Assembly: GCF_014384985.1 (NCBI RefSeq)
Contig: NZ_JACRSX010000008.1
Coordinates: forward strand, 61,595 to 125,594
DNA length: 64,000 bases
Source: Jutongia huaianensis
Lineage (GTDB): Bacteria > Bacillota > Clostridia > Lachnospirales > Lachnospiraceae
Direction: 5' to 3'
The position numbers were made by a program, and so were the translations under genes. The notes below the pieces were generated by a model that saw only the letters and a program-made list of their open reading frames with translations, was not told where the DNA came from and did no database searches. Below are positions 37,483-45,758 of the stretch, piece after piece (positions within the stretch are counted from its first letter, which is position 1; each line of letters begins with the position of its first letter).

Positions 37483-38700
37483 ATGATGACATTGGAAAGT
37501 TTTGAGGAGGCAGCAGAAAAAGTAAAAGAGGTTACGCTTCCCACGAATCTGATCTATAGCGATTACTTTTCAGAAATGTCCGGCAATAAGGTATATTTAA
37601 AGCCGGAGAATCTGCAGAATACAGGAGCATATAAGGTGAGAGGAGCTTATTATAAAGCAAGTACACTGACAGAGGAGGAGCTGGCACATGGACTGATCAC
37701 AGCTTCTGCCGGTAATCACGCACAGGGTGTTGCCAATGCAGCCAAGCTGTTTGGAACAAAGGCGGTGATCGTAATGCCTACGACAACCCCTCTGATCAAG
37801 GTAAACCGTACCAGAAGCTATGGTGCAGAGGTTGTGCTGTATGGTGGTGTCTATGATGAGTCTTATCAGAAAGCACTGGAGATTGCCGAGGAGCGTAAAA
37901 TGACATTTGTGCATCCGTTCAATGATCTTGCGGTGGCAACCGGACAGGGTTCCATTGCGATGGAGATCTTTAAGGAACTGCCGACAGTGGATATCATTCT
38001 TGTGCCGATCGGTGGAGGCGGACTGGCAGCAGGAGTATCCACTCTGGCCAAAATGCTGAATCCGAATATTCAGGTCATCGGTGTGGAGCCGGCCAATGCA
38101 GCCTGCATGAAGGCATCCCTGAAAGCGGGAAAGGTTGTTTCCCTGCCAAGTGCCGTGACCATTGCAGACGGTACTGCCGTAAAGACACCGGGAGACATTG
38201 TATTCCCATATATCCAGAAGAATCTGGACGATATCATTACCGTAGAGGATGAAGAGCTTATTGTAAATTTCCTGGATGTGGTCGAAAATCATAAGATGGT
38301 TGTAGAAAATTCCGGACTTTTAACGGTTGCCGCCCTGAAGCATTTAAATTGCAAGGATAAGAGAGTGGTATCTATCCTGAGTGGTGGTAATATGGATATC
38401 ATTACCATGTCCTCTGTGGTACAGCATGGACTGATCGAGAGAGGCCGTGTATTTACCGTATCTGTACAGCTTCCGGATCGTCCGGGCGAGCTGGTCAATG
38501 TGGCAAATGTCATTGCGCAGCTTAAGGGAAATGTCATCCGTCTGGAGCATAACCAGTTTGTCAGCATTAACCGGAATGCCGCAGTAGAATTAAAGATCAC
38601 ATTAGAGGCATTTGGCCACGAGCATAAGCAGCAGATCGTAGATGCATTGAAGGAAAAGGGATATGATCCGAAACTGGAGAATCCAACCAGTCTTTACTAA
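37483..38700 (+). CDS. ilvA: Threonine ammonia-lyase with C-terminal ACT domain
   Basis: About 405 residues. PLP enzyme that deaminates threonine to 2-oxobutanoate, feeding isoleucine or propionate paths. The PLP lysine is in NTGAYKVRGAYYKAS (the usual motif is SFKxRGA), with SAGNHAQGVA and the glycine-rich VPIGGGGLAAGVS. A C-terminal ACT domain (about 325-400, LPDRPGELVNVANVIAQL) points to ligand control of the short or catabolic type. The start is uncertain among ATGs at 37471, 37483 and 37486; GGTGAT before 37483 favours that one. It stands between ftsY and the his genes. Confidence 0.93.
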   Translation: MMTLESFEEAAEKVKEVTLPTNLIYSDYFSEMSGNKVYLKPENLQNTGAYKVRGAYYKASTLTEEELAHGLITASAGNHAQGVANAAKLFGTKAVIVMPTTTPLIKVNRTRSYGAEVVLYGGVYDESYQKALEIAEERKMTFVHPFNDLAVATGQGSIAMEIFKELPTVDIILVPIGGGGLAAGVSTLAKMLNPNIQVIGVEPANAACMKASLKAGKVVSLPSAVTIADGTAVKTPGDIVFPYIQKNLDDIITVEDEELIVNFLDVVENHKMVVENSGLLTVAALKHLNCKDKRVVSILSGGNMDIITMSSVVQHGLIERGRVFTVSVQLPDRPGELVNVANVIAQLKGNVIRLEHNQFVSINRNAAVELKITLEAFGHEHKQQIVDALKEKGYDPKLENPTSLY

Positions 38701-38794
38701 TTACAAAAATACTGCAATAATAAAAGGCAGAGAAATCAGGTCATCTGAAATATCAATACCGCACATGATACAGGTGTGCAGAAAAGAGGAGAGC

Positions 38795-40009
38795 ATGTCA
38801 GAACAGAATTTTGGTCAGGAACTATTGCATACACCGGGCGGTGTCCGGGATATTTACGGCGCAGAATGTGCCAGCCGTTTAAAGATACAGCAGGAGCTTC
38901 ATCAGGTCATGATCTCCTATGGATTTCGTGATATCCAGACACCAACCTTTGAATACTTCGATATATTTAGTAAGGAAAAGGGCTCTGTACAGTCACAGGC
39001 AATGTTTAAGTTTTTTGACCGGGGCAATAACACCCTTGTACTCCGGCCGGATATCACACCGGCGATCGCGCGCTGTGTATCAAAGTATGACAGAGAGGAA
39101 GAAATGCCGATCCGTCTGTGTTATATGGGGAACACCTTTGTAAATACCACACCTTACAAGGGAAAGCTTCAGGAGGTAACCCAGCTTGGAGCGGAGCTTT
39201 TTAATGATACCAGTTCTGATGCGGATGCAGAGATGGTGGTGCTTACGATTGAATGTCTGTTAAAGAGCGGACTACAGGAGTTTCAGCTGGAGATCGGCCA
39301 TGCTGATCTGCTGCGGGGACTGGTGGAAGAAGCCGGATTTTCCGCTGCGGAGGCAGAGGAGCTGTTCACACTGATCGAGAGTAAGAATTTCTTTGGTGTG
39401 GAGGAGCTTCTGGACCGCCTCACGGTGGCAAAGCCGTTAAAGGAGATATTCGTCAGTCTGTCAGAGCTTCAGGGAAGTTTTGCGGAGTCAGAGGCCTTTG
39501 TTAAGGAAAGAACAGATAATGAGCGTGTATTAAAAGCACTGGACCGCTTAAAGAAAGTAGAGCAGATCGTGGCAATGTACGGTTATCAGCAGTACATTAC
39601 CGTGGATCTGAGTATGCTGAGTAATTACAGCTATTATACGGGCGTGATCTTCCGGGCGTATACATACGGAAATGGCGAGGCACTGGCGAGCGGCGGACGA
39701 TATGATGGTCTGGTGGCTCAGTTTGGCAAGGATGCACCGGCGATCGGAGCAGTTATTATCGTGGATCAGTTAATGTTAGCTCTGGAGCGGCAGCAGCTTC
39801 TGAAAAAGGAGAAGTCGGGCGGTACTTTAGTGGTTTATCCGGCACAGTATCGGGAGAAGGCGCATCATCTGGCGGCAAAGCTCCGGGGAAGCGGCAAAGT
39901 CGTTCAGCTGATCAGGAAATCCTCCGGCAGAGACCTTAAGCAGTATCAGGAATATGCGGACAGAATCGGAGCAGACGATGTGATCCTGGTGCAGGCAGAT
40001 ACGATTTAA
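38795..40009 (+). CDS. hisZ: ATP phosphoribosyltransferase regulatory subunit HisZ
   Basis: 404 residues. Histidyl-tRNA synthetase-like protein without an anticodon domain, needed by the short-form HisG. Class II signatures are present (TPGGVRDIYG, QTPTFEYFDIFSKEKG, FDRGNNTLVLRPDITPAIARC and the catalytic-site remnant GRYDGLVAQFG). Since hisG just downstream is the short form, HisZ rather than HisS is the call. AGAGGAGAG precedes the ATG at 38795. It opens the his cluster. Confidence 0.95.
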   Translation: MSEQNFGQELLHTPGGVRDIYGAECASRLKIQQELHQVMISYGFRDIQTPTFEYFDIFSKEKGSVQSQAMFKFFDRGNNTLVLRPDITPAIARCVSKYDREEEMPIRLCYMGNTFVNTTPYKGKLQEVTQLGAELFNDTSSDADAEMVVLTIECLLKSGLQEFQLEIGHADLLRGLVEEAGFSAAEAEELFTLIESKNFFGVEELLDRLTVAKPLKEIFVSLSELQGSFAESEAFVKERTDNERVLKALDRLKKVEQIVAMYGYQQYITVDLSMLSNYSYYTGVIFRAYTYGNGEALASGGRYDGLVAQFGKDAPAIGAVIIVDQLMLALERQQLLKKEKSGGTLVVYPAQYREKAHHLAAKLRGSGKVVQLIRKSSGRDLKQYQEYADRIGADDVILVQADTI

Positions 40010-40051
40010 AAAGCCGGTTGACCAAACATAGCAAAAGAACGGAGTGAAGAG

Positions 40052-40705
40052 ATGAGAAGATATATAACATTTGCCCTTGCAAAGGGAAGACTTGCAAAGC
40101 ACACATTAAGCCTTTTGGAGCAGATTGGCATTACCTGTGAGGAAATGAAGGATGAAAAGACGAGAAAACTGATCTTTGTCAACGAGGAGTTAGGCTATCG
40201 CTTTTTCCTTTCCAAAGCAACCGATGTTCCGACCTATGTGGAGATGGGGGCGGCAGATATCGGTGTTGTTGGCAAGGATACGATCCTGGAGGCGGGACGC
40301 AAGCTTTATGAGGTGCTTGACCTGAATGTGGGAAAGTGCAGAATGTGTGTGGCCGGACCGGAAAGCGCCAGAGAAAAGCTGAATGACGGCTCTTTGATCC
40401 GGGTGGCAAGTAAATATCCCCGGATTGCAAAAGACTACTTTTATAATACAAAGCATCAGACCGTAGAGATCATTAAGCTCAATGGATCTGTGGAGCTGGC
40501 ACCGATCGTAGGTCTTTCAGAGGTGATCGTGGATATTGTTGAGACAGGTTCCACTTTGAAAGAAAACGGTCTTCAGGTGCTGGAGGAGATATGCCCGCTG
40601 TCTGCGAGAGTTGTTGTCAATGAGGTGAGCATGAAGATGGAGCACGAGCGGATCACAAAGCTCGTCAAGGATCTGAAAAAGATTGTTTCTGCAAATCAGG
40701 AATAA
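40052..40705 (+). CDS. hisG: ATP phosphoribosyltransferase, short catalytic subunit HisG
   Basis: 217 residues, short form lacking the C-terminal regulatory domain. Joins ATP and PRPP, the first step of histidine synthesis, as a hetero-octamer with HisZ. Family signs: FALAKGRLAKHTLSLLEQIG, ADIGVVGKDTILEAG, and the phosphate loop IVDIVETGSTLKENGLQVLEEI. It lies 42 bp after hisZ and 53 bp before hisD. Confidence 0.97.
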   Translation: MRRYITFALAKGRLAKHTLSLLEQIGITCEEMKDEKTRKLIFVNEELGYRFFLSKATDVPTYVEMGAADIGVVGKDTILEAGRKLYEVLDLNVGKCRMCVAGPESAREKLNDGSLIRVASKYPRIAKDYFYNTKHQTVEIIKLNGSVELAPIVGLSEVIVDIVETGSTLKENGLQVLEEICPLSARVVVNEVSMKMEHERITKLVKDLKKIVSANQE

Positions 40706-40758
40706 TTCGAAAAAGAGATGAAACATAAAAGCTGTACATAGAGCAAAGGAGGAATACC

Positions 40759-42054
40759 ATGCGGATCGTTACATTAACAGAGAAAGAAAAGAACAACATT
40801 TTGGAGAATATGCTGAAGAGAAGTCCAAACCAGTATGGAAAGTATCAGGATGCGGTGGACGAGATCTTAAATGCAGTAAAAGACAGAAAAGACAAGGCAC
40901 TCTTTGAGTATACCGAGAAGTTTGACGGCGTGACCATCACGCCGGAGACGATCCGTGTGACACAGGAGGAGATTGACGAGGCATATGAGCAGGTGGATCA
41001 GGAGCTGATCGATGTGATCCGCAAGGCTCTGGTCAATATCCGTTCTTATCATGAGAAGCAGGTACGCTACAGCTGGTTTGACAGCAAGCCGGACGGCACT
41101 CTGCTGGGACAGAAGATCACACCTCTTGAGAGAGTCGGTGTTTATGTGCCGGGCGGCAAAGCAGTATATCCTTCTTCCGTCTTGATGAATGTCATGCCGG
41201 CGAAGGTTGCAGGTGTGGATCGTATCGTAATGACAACACCCCCGGGAAAGGACGGAAAGGTATATCCTGTGACCCTGGTTGCAGCCAATGAGGCCGGTGT
41301 AGATGAGATTTACAAGGTGGGTGGTGCCCAGGCAATCGCTGCTCTGGCATACGGTACCGAGAGCATCCGCAAGGTGGACAAGATCGTGGGACCGGGCAAT
41401 ATCTTTGTGGCACTTGCCAAGAGAACCGTATACGGCCACGTCAGCATTGATTCTATTGCCGGACCAAGCGAGATCCTTGTACTGGCAGATGAAACAGCCA
41501 ATCCAAGATATGTGGCAGCAGATCTTTTATCACAGGCAGAGCATGATGAGCTTGCCAGTGCGATCCTGATCACCACGAGCATGGAGCTTGCAAAGAAGGT
41601 ATCCGAAGAGGTGGATGGCTTTGTGGCACAGCTTTCCCGCAAAGAGATCATTCAGAAATCACTAGATTCCTATGGATATATTCTTGTGGCAGACAATATG
41701 CAGGATGCCATTGATACAGCCAATGAGATCGCGTCAGAGCACCTGGAGATCATGACAGCCAATCCATTTGATACTATGACAAGGATCCGTAATGCAGGAG
41801 CAATCTTCCTTGGTGAGTACAGCAGCGAGCCTTTGGGAGACTATTTTGCAGGACCAAACCATATATTACCAACCAACGGTACCGCGAAGTTCTTTTCTCC
41901 GCTTTCTGTGGACGATTTTGTAAAGAAATCCAGCATCATTTCTTACTCAGAGGAAGCATTGAAGCTTGTTCATGAGGATATTGAGAAGTTTGCAAAGGCG
42001 GAAAAGCTGACAGCACATGCCAACTCTATTGCCGTGAGATTCGAAGAAAAGTAG
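40759..42054 (+). CDS. hisD: Histidinol dehydrogenase
   Basis: 431 residues. Zinc enzyme that oxidises histidinol to histidine, the last step. Marks: LERVGVYVPGGKAVYPSSVLMN, KVGGAQAIAALAYGTES, IVGPGNIFVALAKRTVYG, the zinc site SQAEHDELASAIL and GPNHILPTNGTAKF. AAAGGAGG precedes the ATG. Another possible promoter follows before hisB. Confidence 0.98.
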   Translation: MRIVTLTEKEKNNILENMLKRSPNQYGKYQDAVDEILNAVKDRKDKALFEYTEKFDGVTITPETIRVTQEEIDEAYEQVDQELIDVIRKALVNIRSYHEKQVRYSWFDSKPDGTLLGQKITPLERVGVYVPGGKAVYPSSVLMNVMPAKVAGVDRIVMTTPPGKDGKVYPVTLVAANEAGVDEIYKVGGAQAIAALAYGTESIRKVDKIVGPGNIFVALAKRTVYGHVSIDSIAGPSEILVLADETANPRYVAADLLSQAEHDELASAILITTSMELAKKVSEEVDGFVAQLSRKEIIQKSLDSYGYILVADNMQDAIDTANEIASEHLEIMTANPFDTMTRIRNAGAIFLGEYSSEPLGDYFAGPNHILPTNGTAKFFSPLSVDDFVKKSSIISYSEEALKLVHEDIEKFAKAEKLTAHANSIAVRFEEK

Positions 42055-42057
42055 TAT

Positions 42058-42086
42058 TTGCGTAAACATCATGGTTCGTGTATAAT
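42058..42086 (+). promoter_or_regulatory. Candidate promoter ahead of hisB
   Basis: TTGCGT (42058-42063), 17-bp spacer, TATAAT (42081-42086). The -10 box is perfect and the gap between hisD and hisB is 55 bp, so an extra internal promoter is plausible. Confidence 0.5.
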
Positions 42087-42109
42087 TATTATCATTAAGG
42101 AGGCAGGAC

Positions 42110-42700
42110 ATGCAGGAGAGAAAAGCAGAGATCAGCCGTGTCACCGGCGAGACAAATGTTCATATTTCCCTTGATCTGGACGGGACAGGAAAGGCACAGA
42201 TCCATACAGGGATTGGTTTTTTCGACCATATGCTTAACAGTTTTGCAAGGCATGGTCTTTTTGATCTGACAGTGGATGTGGAGGGCGATCTGGAGGTGGA
42301 TTCCCACCATACCATTGAGGATACCGGTATTGTTCTGGGTCAGGCGATCCGGCAGGCGGTAGGAGACAAGAAGGGCATCCGCAGATTTGGTGACTGCATG
42401 CTGCCCATGGATGAGACATTGATGCTCTGTGCCCTTGATCTTTCCGGCAGACCATATCTGAAGTTTTATATGCCTCTCACAGTTCCGAAGGTCGGAGATT
42501 TCGATACCGAGATGGTGCATGAGTTTTTCTATGCGGTCAGCTACGGTGCGGAAATGAATCTGCATTTAAAAATGTTAGATGGAGAAAATAATCATCATAT
42601 CATTGAAGCGGCATTTAAAGCCTTTGCAAAGGCACTGGATCAGGCGACGCAGTATGATGACAGGATACAGGAGGTGCTTTCCACCAAGGGAAGCTTATAA
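42110..42700 (+). CDS. hisB: Imidazoleglycerol-phosphate dehydratase
   Basis: 196 residues, single-function form. Dehydrates imidazoleglycerol phosphate. The metal-binding histidines are in GFFDHMLNSFARHG, DSHHTIEDTGIVLGQA, and MVHEFFYAVSYGAEMNLHLK with NNHHIIEAAFKAFAKAL. AAGGAGGCAG precedes the ATG. hisC, hisH, hisA and hisF are not found next to it. Confidence 0.98.
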   Translation: MQERKAEISRVTGETNVHISLDLDGTGKAQIHTGIGFFDHMLNSFARHGLFDLTVDVEGDLEVDSHHTIEDTGIVLGQAIRQAVGDKKGIRRFGDCMLPMDETLMLCALDLSGRPYLKFYMPLTVPKVGDFDTEMVHEFFYAVSYGAEMNLHLKMLDGENNHHIIEAAFKAFAKALDQATQYDDRIQEVLSTKGSL

Positions 42701-42761
42701 AGAATCCTTTTGAGATGATCGAGTTTGATGTTTCAAAAGCAGACAGAAAGGCGTTTATTTT

Positions 42762-44024
42762 ATGAGTCAGAAAAAGATAATACCATTTATCAATGGGGAG
42801 AATGAATTGTCCTCCAGCATCGTCAGTCTGGCGGATAAATATTCCTGCGAGGGGGCAGACAGCCTTTACTTGTACAATTATACCGGAGATGAGGCTTCTC
42901 ACGAGGAGTTTCTTCATACGCTGAGAGCTATTGAGAAGGATATTGACATTCCTTTTATTGCAGGCGTTCATGTGAACCGCTTTGAGGATGCCAAGAAAGC
43001 ACTTTATACCGGGGCGTCCCGGATCGTGATGCGCCGTGCGGTACTTCCGGTGGAGAAGGAGCTGCAGGAGATCACCTCACGCTTTGACAGGGATAAGCTC
43101 GCCATTGAGATCGATATGCAGAGAGATCCCCATACCGCAGAGCAGTTAAATCTATATTATGATATGGGCTTTGGTATGATCATCCTGAAGCATGTGGATG
43201 TGACAGAGAAGCTGAAGCAGGCGGTATCCGGCTGCAAGGCAGAGATTATGATCCGTGACGGTCTGATCCGGAATGATCTGGCAGAGCTTATGAGTCTGGA
43301 GCATGTAGAGGGTGTATCTACGAATTACTTCGAAGAGAAAGATATTTATAAAGCCAAGAGAGCACTGAAGAGCCAGGGGATTGATGTGGCTGTTTTTGAG
43401 ACATCCATTGATTTTGCGGATTTCAAGCTGATGGACAATGGACTGATCCCGGCGGTTGTCCAGGATTACCGCACCAACGAGGTTCTGATGGTGGCATATA
43501 TGAATGAGGAATCCTTCCGTCATACGCTTGAGACCGGCAAAATGACATATTACAGCCGCAGCCGTCAGGAACTCTGGTGTAAGGGAGATACCTCCGGTCA
43601 TTATCAGTATGTCAAGAAGCTGATGATCGACTGTGACAATGATACGATCCTCGCGAAGGTACGCCAGATCGGGGCAGCATGCCATACCGGCAACCGAAGC
43701 TGCTTCTATCGGGAGCTTGCCAGCAGAGATTATGTAGATACCAATCCTTTGACGGTGCTGACCGAGGATTATGATGTGATCCGGAACCGTAAGGAGCATC
43801 CAAAGGAGGGCTCTTATACCAATTATCTTTTCGATAAGGGCATTGACAAGATCCTCAAGAAGTGTGGAGAGGAGGCAACGGAAATGGTGATCGCTGCCAA
43901 GAATCCGGATGCAGAGGAGTTAAAATATGAGATTGCAGATCTGCTTTATCATACGATGGTGTTGATGGTAGAATGTGGTCTTGACTGGAATGATGTAATG
44001 AAAGAGTTAGTCAACAGGCGGTAA
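42762..44024 (+). CDS. hisIE: HisIE with an N-terminal degenerate HisA/HisF-like barrel
   Basis: 420 residues in three parts. About 1-210 resembles the HisA/HisF TIM barrel ([53 protein letters not shown]), but the first catalytic Asp (AIDL in HisA) is replaced (FING), and the phosphate-binding loops are poorly kept, so it is probably not an active isomerase. About 215-325 is HisI, phosphoribosyl-AMP cyclohydrolase ([54 protein letters not shown]). About 335-420 is HisE, phosphoribosyl-ATP pyrophosphatase ([29 protein letters not shown]). So it does steps 2 and 3, with an added barrel perhaps for substrate passing. Confidence 0.93.
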   Translation: MSQKKIIPFINGENELSSSIVSLADKYSCEGADSLYLYNYTGDEASHEEFLHTLRAIEKDIDIPFIAGVHVNRFEDAKKALYTGASRIVMRRAVLPVEKELQEITSRFDRDKLAIEIDMQRDPHTAEQLNLYYDMGFGMIILKHVDVTEKLKQAVSGCKAEIMIRDGLIRNDLAELMSLEHVEGVSTNYFEEKDIYKAKRALKSQGIDVAVFETSIDFADFKLMDNGLIPAVVQDYRTNEVLMVAYMNEESFRHTLETGKMTYYSRSRQELWCKGDTSGHYQYVKKLMIDCDNDTILAKVRQIGAACHTGNRSCFYRELASRDYVDTNPLTVLTEDYDVIRNRKEHPKEGSYTNYLFDKGIDKILKKCGEEATEMVIAAKNPDAEELKYEIADLLYHTMVLMVECGLDWNDVMKELVNRR

Positions 44025-44052
44025 GCAACATGGACAGAAAGGAGGAATAAAT

Positions 44053-44217
44053 ATGATTCCTGCATTTTTAGCAAAGTCCCTTGCGGATCTTACATTCGGA
44101 GGTGCATTTCTCTGGTATTTCATCAAGGCATTGGTCAGTATGGCGGTAGCATATGCTGCGATCATGCTGGGAATCCGCTGGCGCAAGTCAAAGAACGCCA
44201 AGGCATCGGAGCAGTAA
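44053..44217 (+). CDS. 54-residue single-pass membrane peptide
   Basis: Short reading frame (MIPAFLAKSLAD...) with a strong AAAGGAGG site just before the ATG. The protein has one hydrophobic segment of about 20-25 residues in its middle (FLWYFIKALVSMAVAYAAIMLGI) and a basic tail (RWRKSKNAK). It starts 28 bp after hisIE. The length, ribosome site and membrane profile make it a likely real gene. No family was recognised. Confidence 0.7.
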   Translation: MIPAFLAKSLADLTFGGAFLWYFIKALVSMAVAYAAIMLGIRWRKSKNAKASEQ

Positions 44218-44246
44218 AGTCTTGCTTATAACAGGAGAATACACAA

Positions 44247-44750
44247 ATGGAAATCGAAAAAAAGTTTCTGATCCGGAGGCTGCCGGAAGAGCTTGACGGG
44301 TATCCGGTCAGACATATGGAACAGGGGTATCTCTGCACAGATCCCGTAATCCGTATCCGGAAAAGCAATGACCGGTATATCCTCACCTACAAGTCACGGA
44401 TGGGACTTGAGGGGCAGAATGATCAGGGTGTCCGGGTTAATCAGGAGGTGGAAGTTCCGTTAAATCAGAGCGGCTATGAGCATCTCAGAGAGAAAACGGA
44501 CGGCAATCTGATCCGCAAGGACCGCTATATTATCCCGCTGTCGGACGGACATACCGGAGAACTGGATATTTTTCATGGAGTACTGGAGGGGCTTGTCTTT
44601 ATTGAGGTAGAGTTTGCGGACAGCCGGGACGCAAAGGACTTTGTCCCGCCGGAATGGTTTGGAGATAATGTCAGTGATGACCACAGGTATTCCAACAGTT
44701 ATTTATCAACATGTAAGGATTTATCAGCTTTTTCTATCGGAAAATGCTGA
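44247..44750 (+). CDS. CYTH domain protein (triphosphate tunnel metalloenzyme)
   Basis: 167 residues. The ExExK motif is at the N terminus (MEIEKKFLI). Basic and acidic strand pairs follow (DPVIRIRKSNDRYILTYKSR, DRYIIPLSDGHTGELDIF, GLVFIEVEFADSRDAKDF), typical of the tunnel fold that hydrolyses inorganic triphosphate or thiamine triphosphate. The exact substrate is unknown. It sits 29 bp after the membrane peptide gene and 73 bp before nfnA. The last codons form part of an imperfect hairpin (44724-44750) without a T tract. Confidence 0.88.
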   Translation: MEIEKKFLIRRLPEELDGYPVRHMEQGYLCTDPVIRIRKSNDRYILTYKSRMGLEGQNDQGVRVNQEVEVPLNQSGYEHLREKTDGNLIRKDRYIIPLSDGHTGELDIFHGVLEGLVFIEVEFADSRDAKDFVPPEWFGDNVSDDHRYSNSYLSTCKDLSAFSIGKC

Positions 44751-44823
44751 TGATATAAATTAGCGTTTTCTATGAAATTCTCTATAGGAAAGGCTGTATC
44801 ACACAAGAAAATGGAGGCTCATT

Positions 44824-45702
44824 ATGTTTAAAATTCTAAAAAAAGAGTATCTTGCCAACAATATCTGGCTTATGGATATTGAGGCACCCAGAGTGGCAAA
44901 GCACTGTCAGCCCGGACAGTTTGTCATTGTAAAAATGGATGAGGAAGGAGAGCGTATTCCACTGACTGTCTGCGATTATGACAGGGAAAAGGGGACAGTT
45001 ACCATCGTTTTTCAGACGGTAGGAGCTTCCACAATGGAGATGGCAGAATATGAGGTCGGAGAGAGCTTTGAGGATTTCGTAGGTCCTCTCGGATGCCCTT
45101 CTGAGCTGATCGAGATGCCATTAGACGAGTTAAAGAAGGAAAAGATCCTGTTCGTCTGTGGTGGTGTTGGTACCGCACCGGTTTATCCACAGGTAAAATG
45201 GATGAAGGAGCATGGTGTGGATGTGGATGTTATCATCGGTGCCAGAACAAAGGATATCCTGATCCTTGAGGATGAGATGCGTAAGGTTGCAGCAAATCTT
45301 TACATTGCAACAGATGATGGTTCCTATGAGTTCAAGGGAAATGGCTGTGACAAGATCAAGGATCTTTATGCACAGGGAAAGAGCTACACCAAGGTCGTAG
45401 CGATCGGACCAATGATCATGATGAAATTTGTCTGCCTGCTGACAAAGGAAATGAATATTCCTACGATCGTCAGCATGAACCCGATCATGGTAGACGGAAC
45501 CGGTATGTGTGGAGCATGCCGTCTGCAGGTTGGTGACGAGATCAAATTTGCCTGTGTTGATGGACCGGAGTTTGACGGTCATCTGGTAGATTTTGATCAG
45601 GCAATGAAGCGTCAGGCTATGTACAAGACCGAGGAAGGCCGTGCAAAGCTGAAATTCGAGGAAGGCGACACACATCACGGCGGATGTGGCCAGTGTCACT
45701 AA
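44824..45702 (+). CDS. nfnA: NADH-dependent ferredoxin:NADP+ oxidoreductase subunit A (NfnA-like)
   Basis: 292 residues. FAD/NAD-binding subunit of the ferredoxin reductase family. The FAD part (about 1-95) has PGQFVIVKMDEEGERIPLTV, and the nucleotide part has FVCGGVGTAPVYPQVKWM. The [2Fe-2S] cysteines are near the C terminus (GTGMCGACRLQVGDEIKFAC) with a histidine/cysteine tail HHGGCGQCH. With the next gene it matches NfnAB, which couples NADH and reduced ferredoxin to NADP+ by electron bifurcation; sulfide dehydrogenase and glutamate synthase-associated names are alternatives. ATGGAGG precedes the ATG. Confidence 0.88.
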   Translation: MFKILKKEYLANNIWLMDIEAPRVAKHCQPGQFVIVKMDEEGERIPLTVCDYDREKGTVTIVFQTVGASTMEMAEYEVGESFEDFVGPLGCPSELIEMPLDELKKEKILFVCGGVGTAPVYPQVKWMKEHGVDVDVIIGARTKDILILEDEMRKVAANLYIATDDGSYEFKGNGCDKIKDLYAQGKSYTKVVAIGPMIMMKFVCLLTKEMNIPTIVSMNPIMVDGTGMCGACRLQVGDEIKFACVDGPEFDGHLVDFDQAMKRQAMYKTEEGRAKLKFEEGDTHHGGCGQCH

Positions 45703-45758
45703 GACCGGACAGATTTATATAGAAACTATGAAAATCGCATGCAGAAATGAGGATAGAT

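Noticed and set aside
38701..38794. Possible T-box or his leader before hisZ
   Set aside because: The gap is only 94 bp, lacks T-box motifs, a histidine-codon leader and a terminator.
44724..44750. Hairpin at the end of the CYTH gene
   Set aside because: The stem has a mismatch, lies in the coding end and has no T tract; not a convincing terminator.
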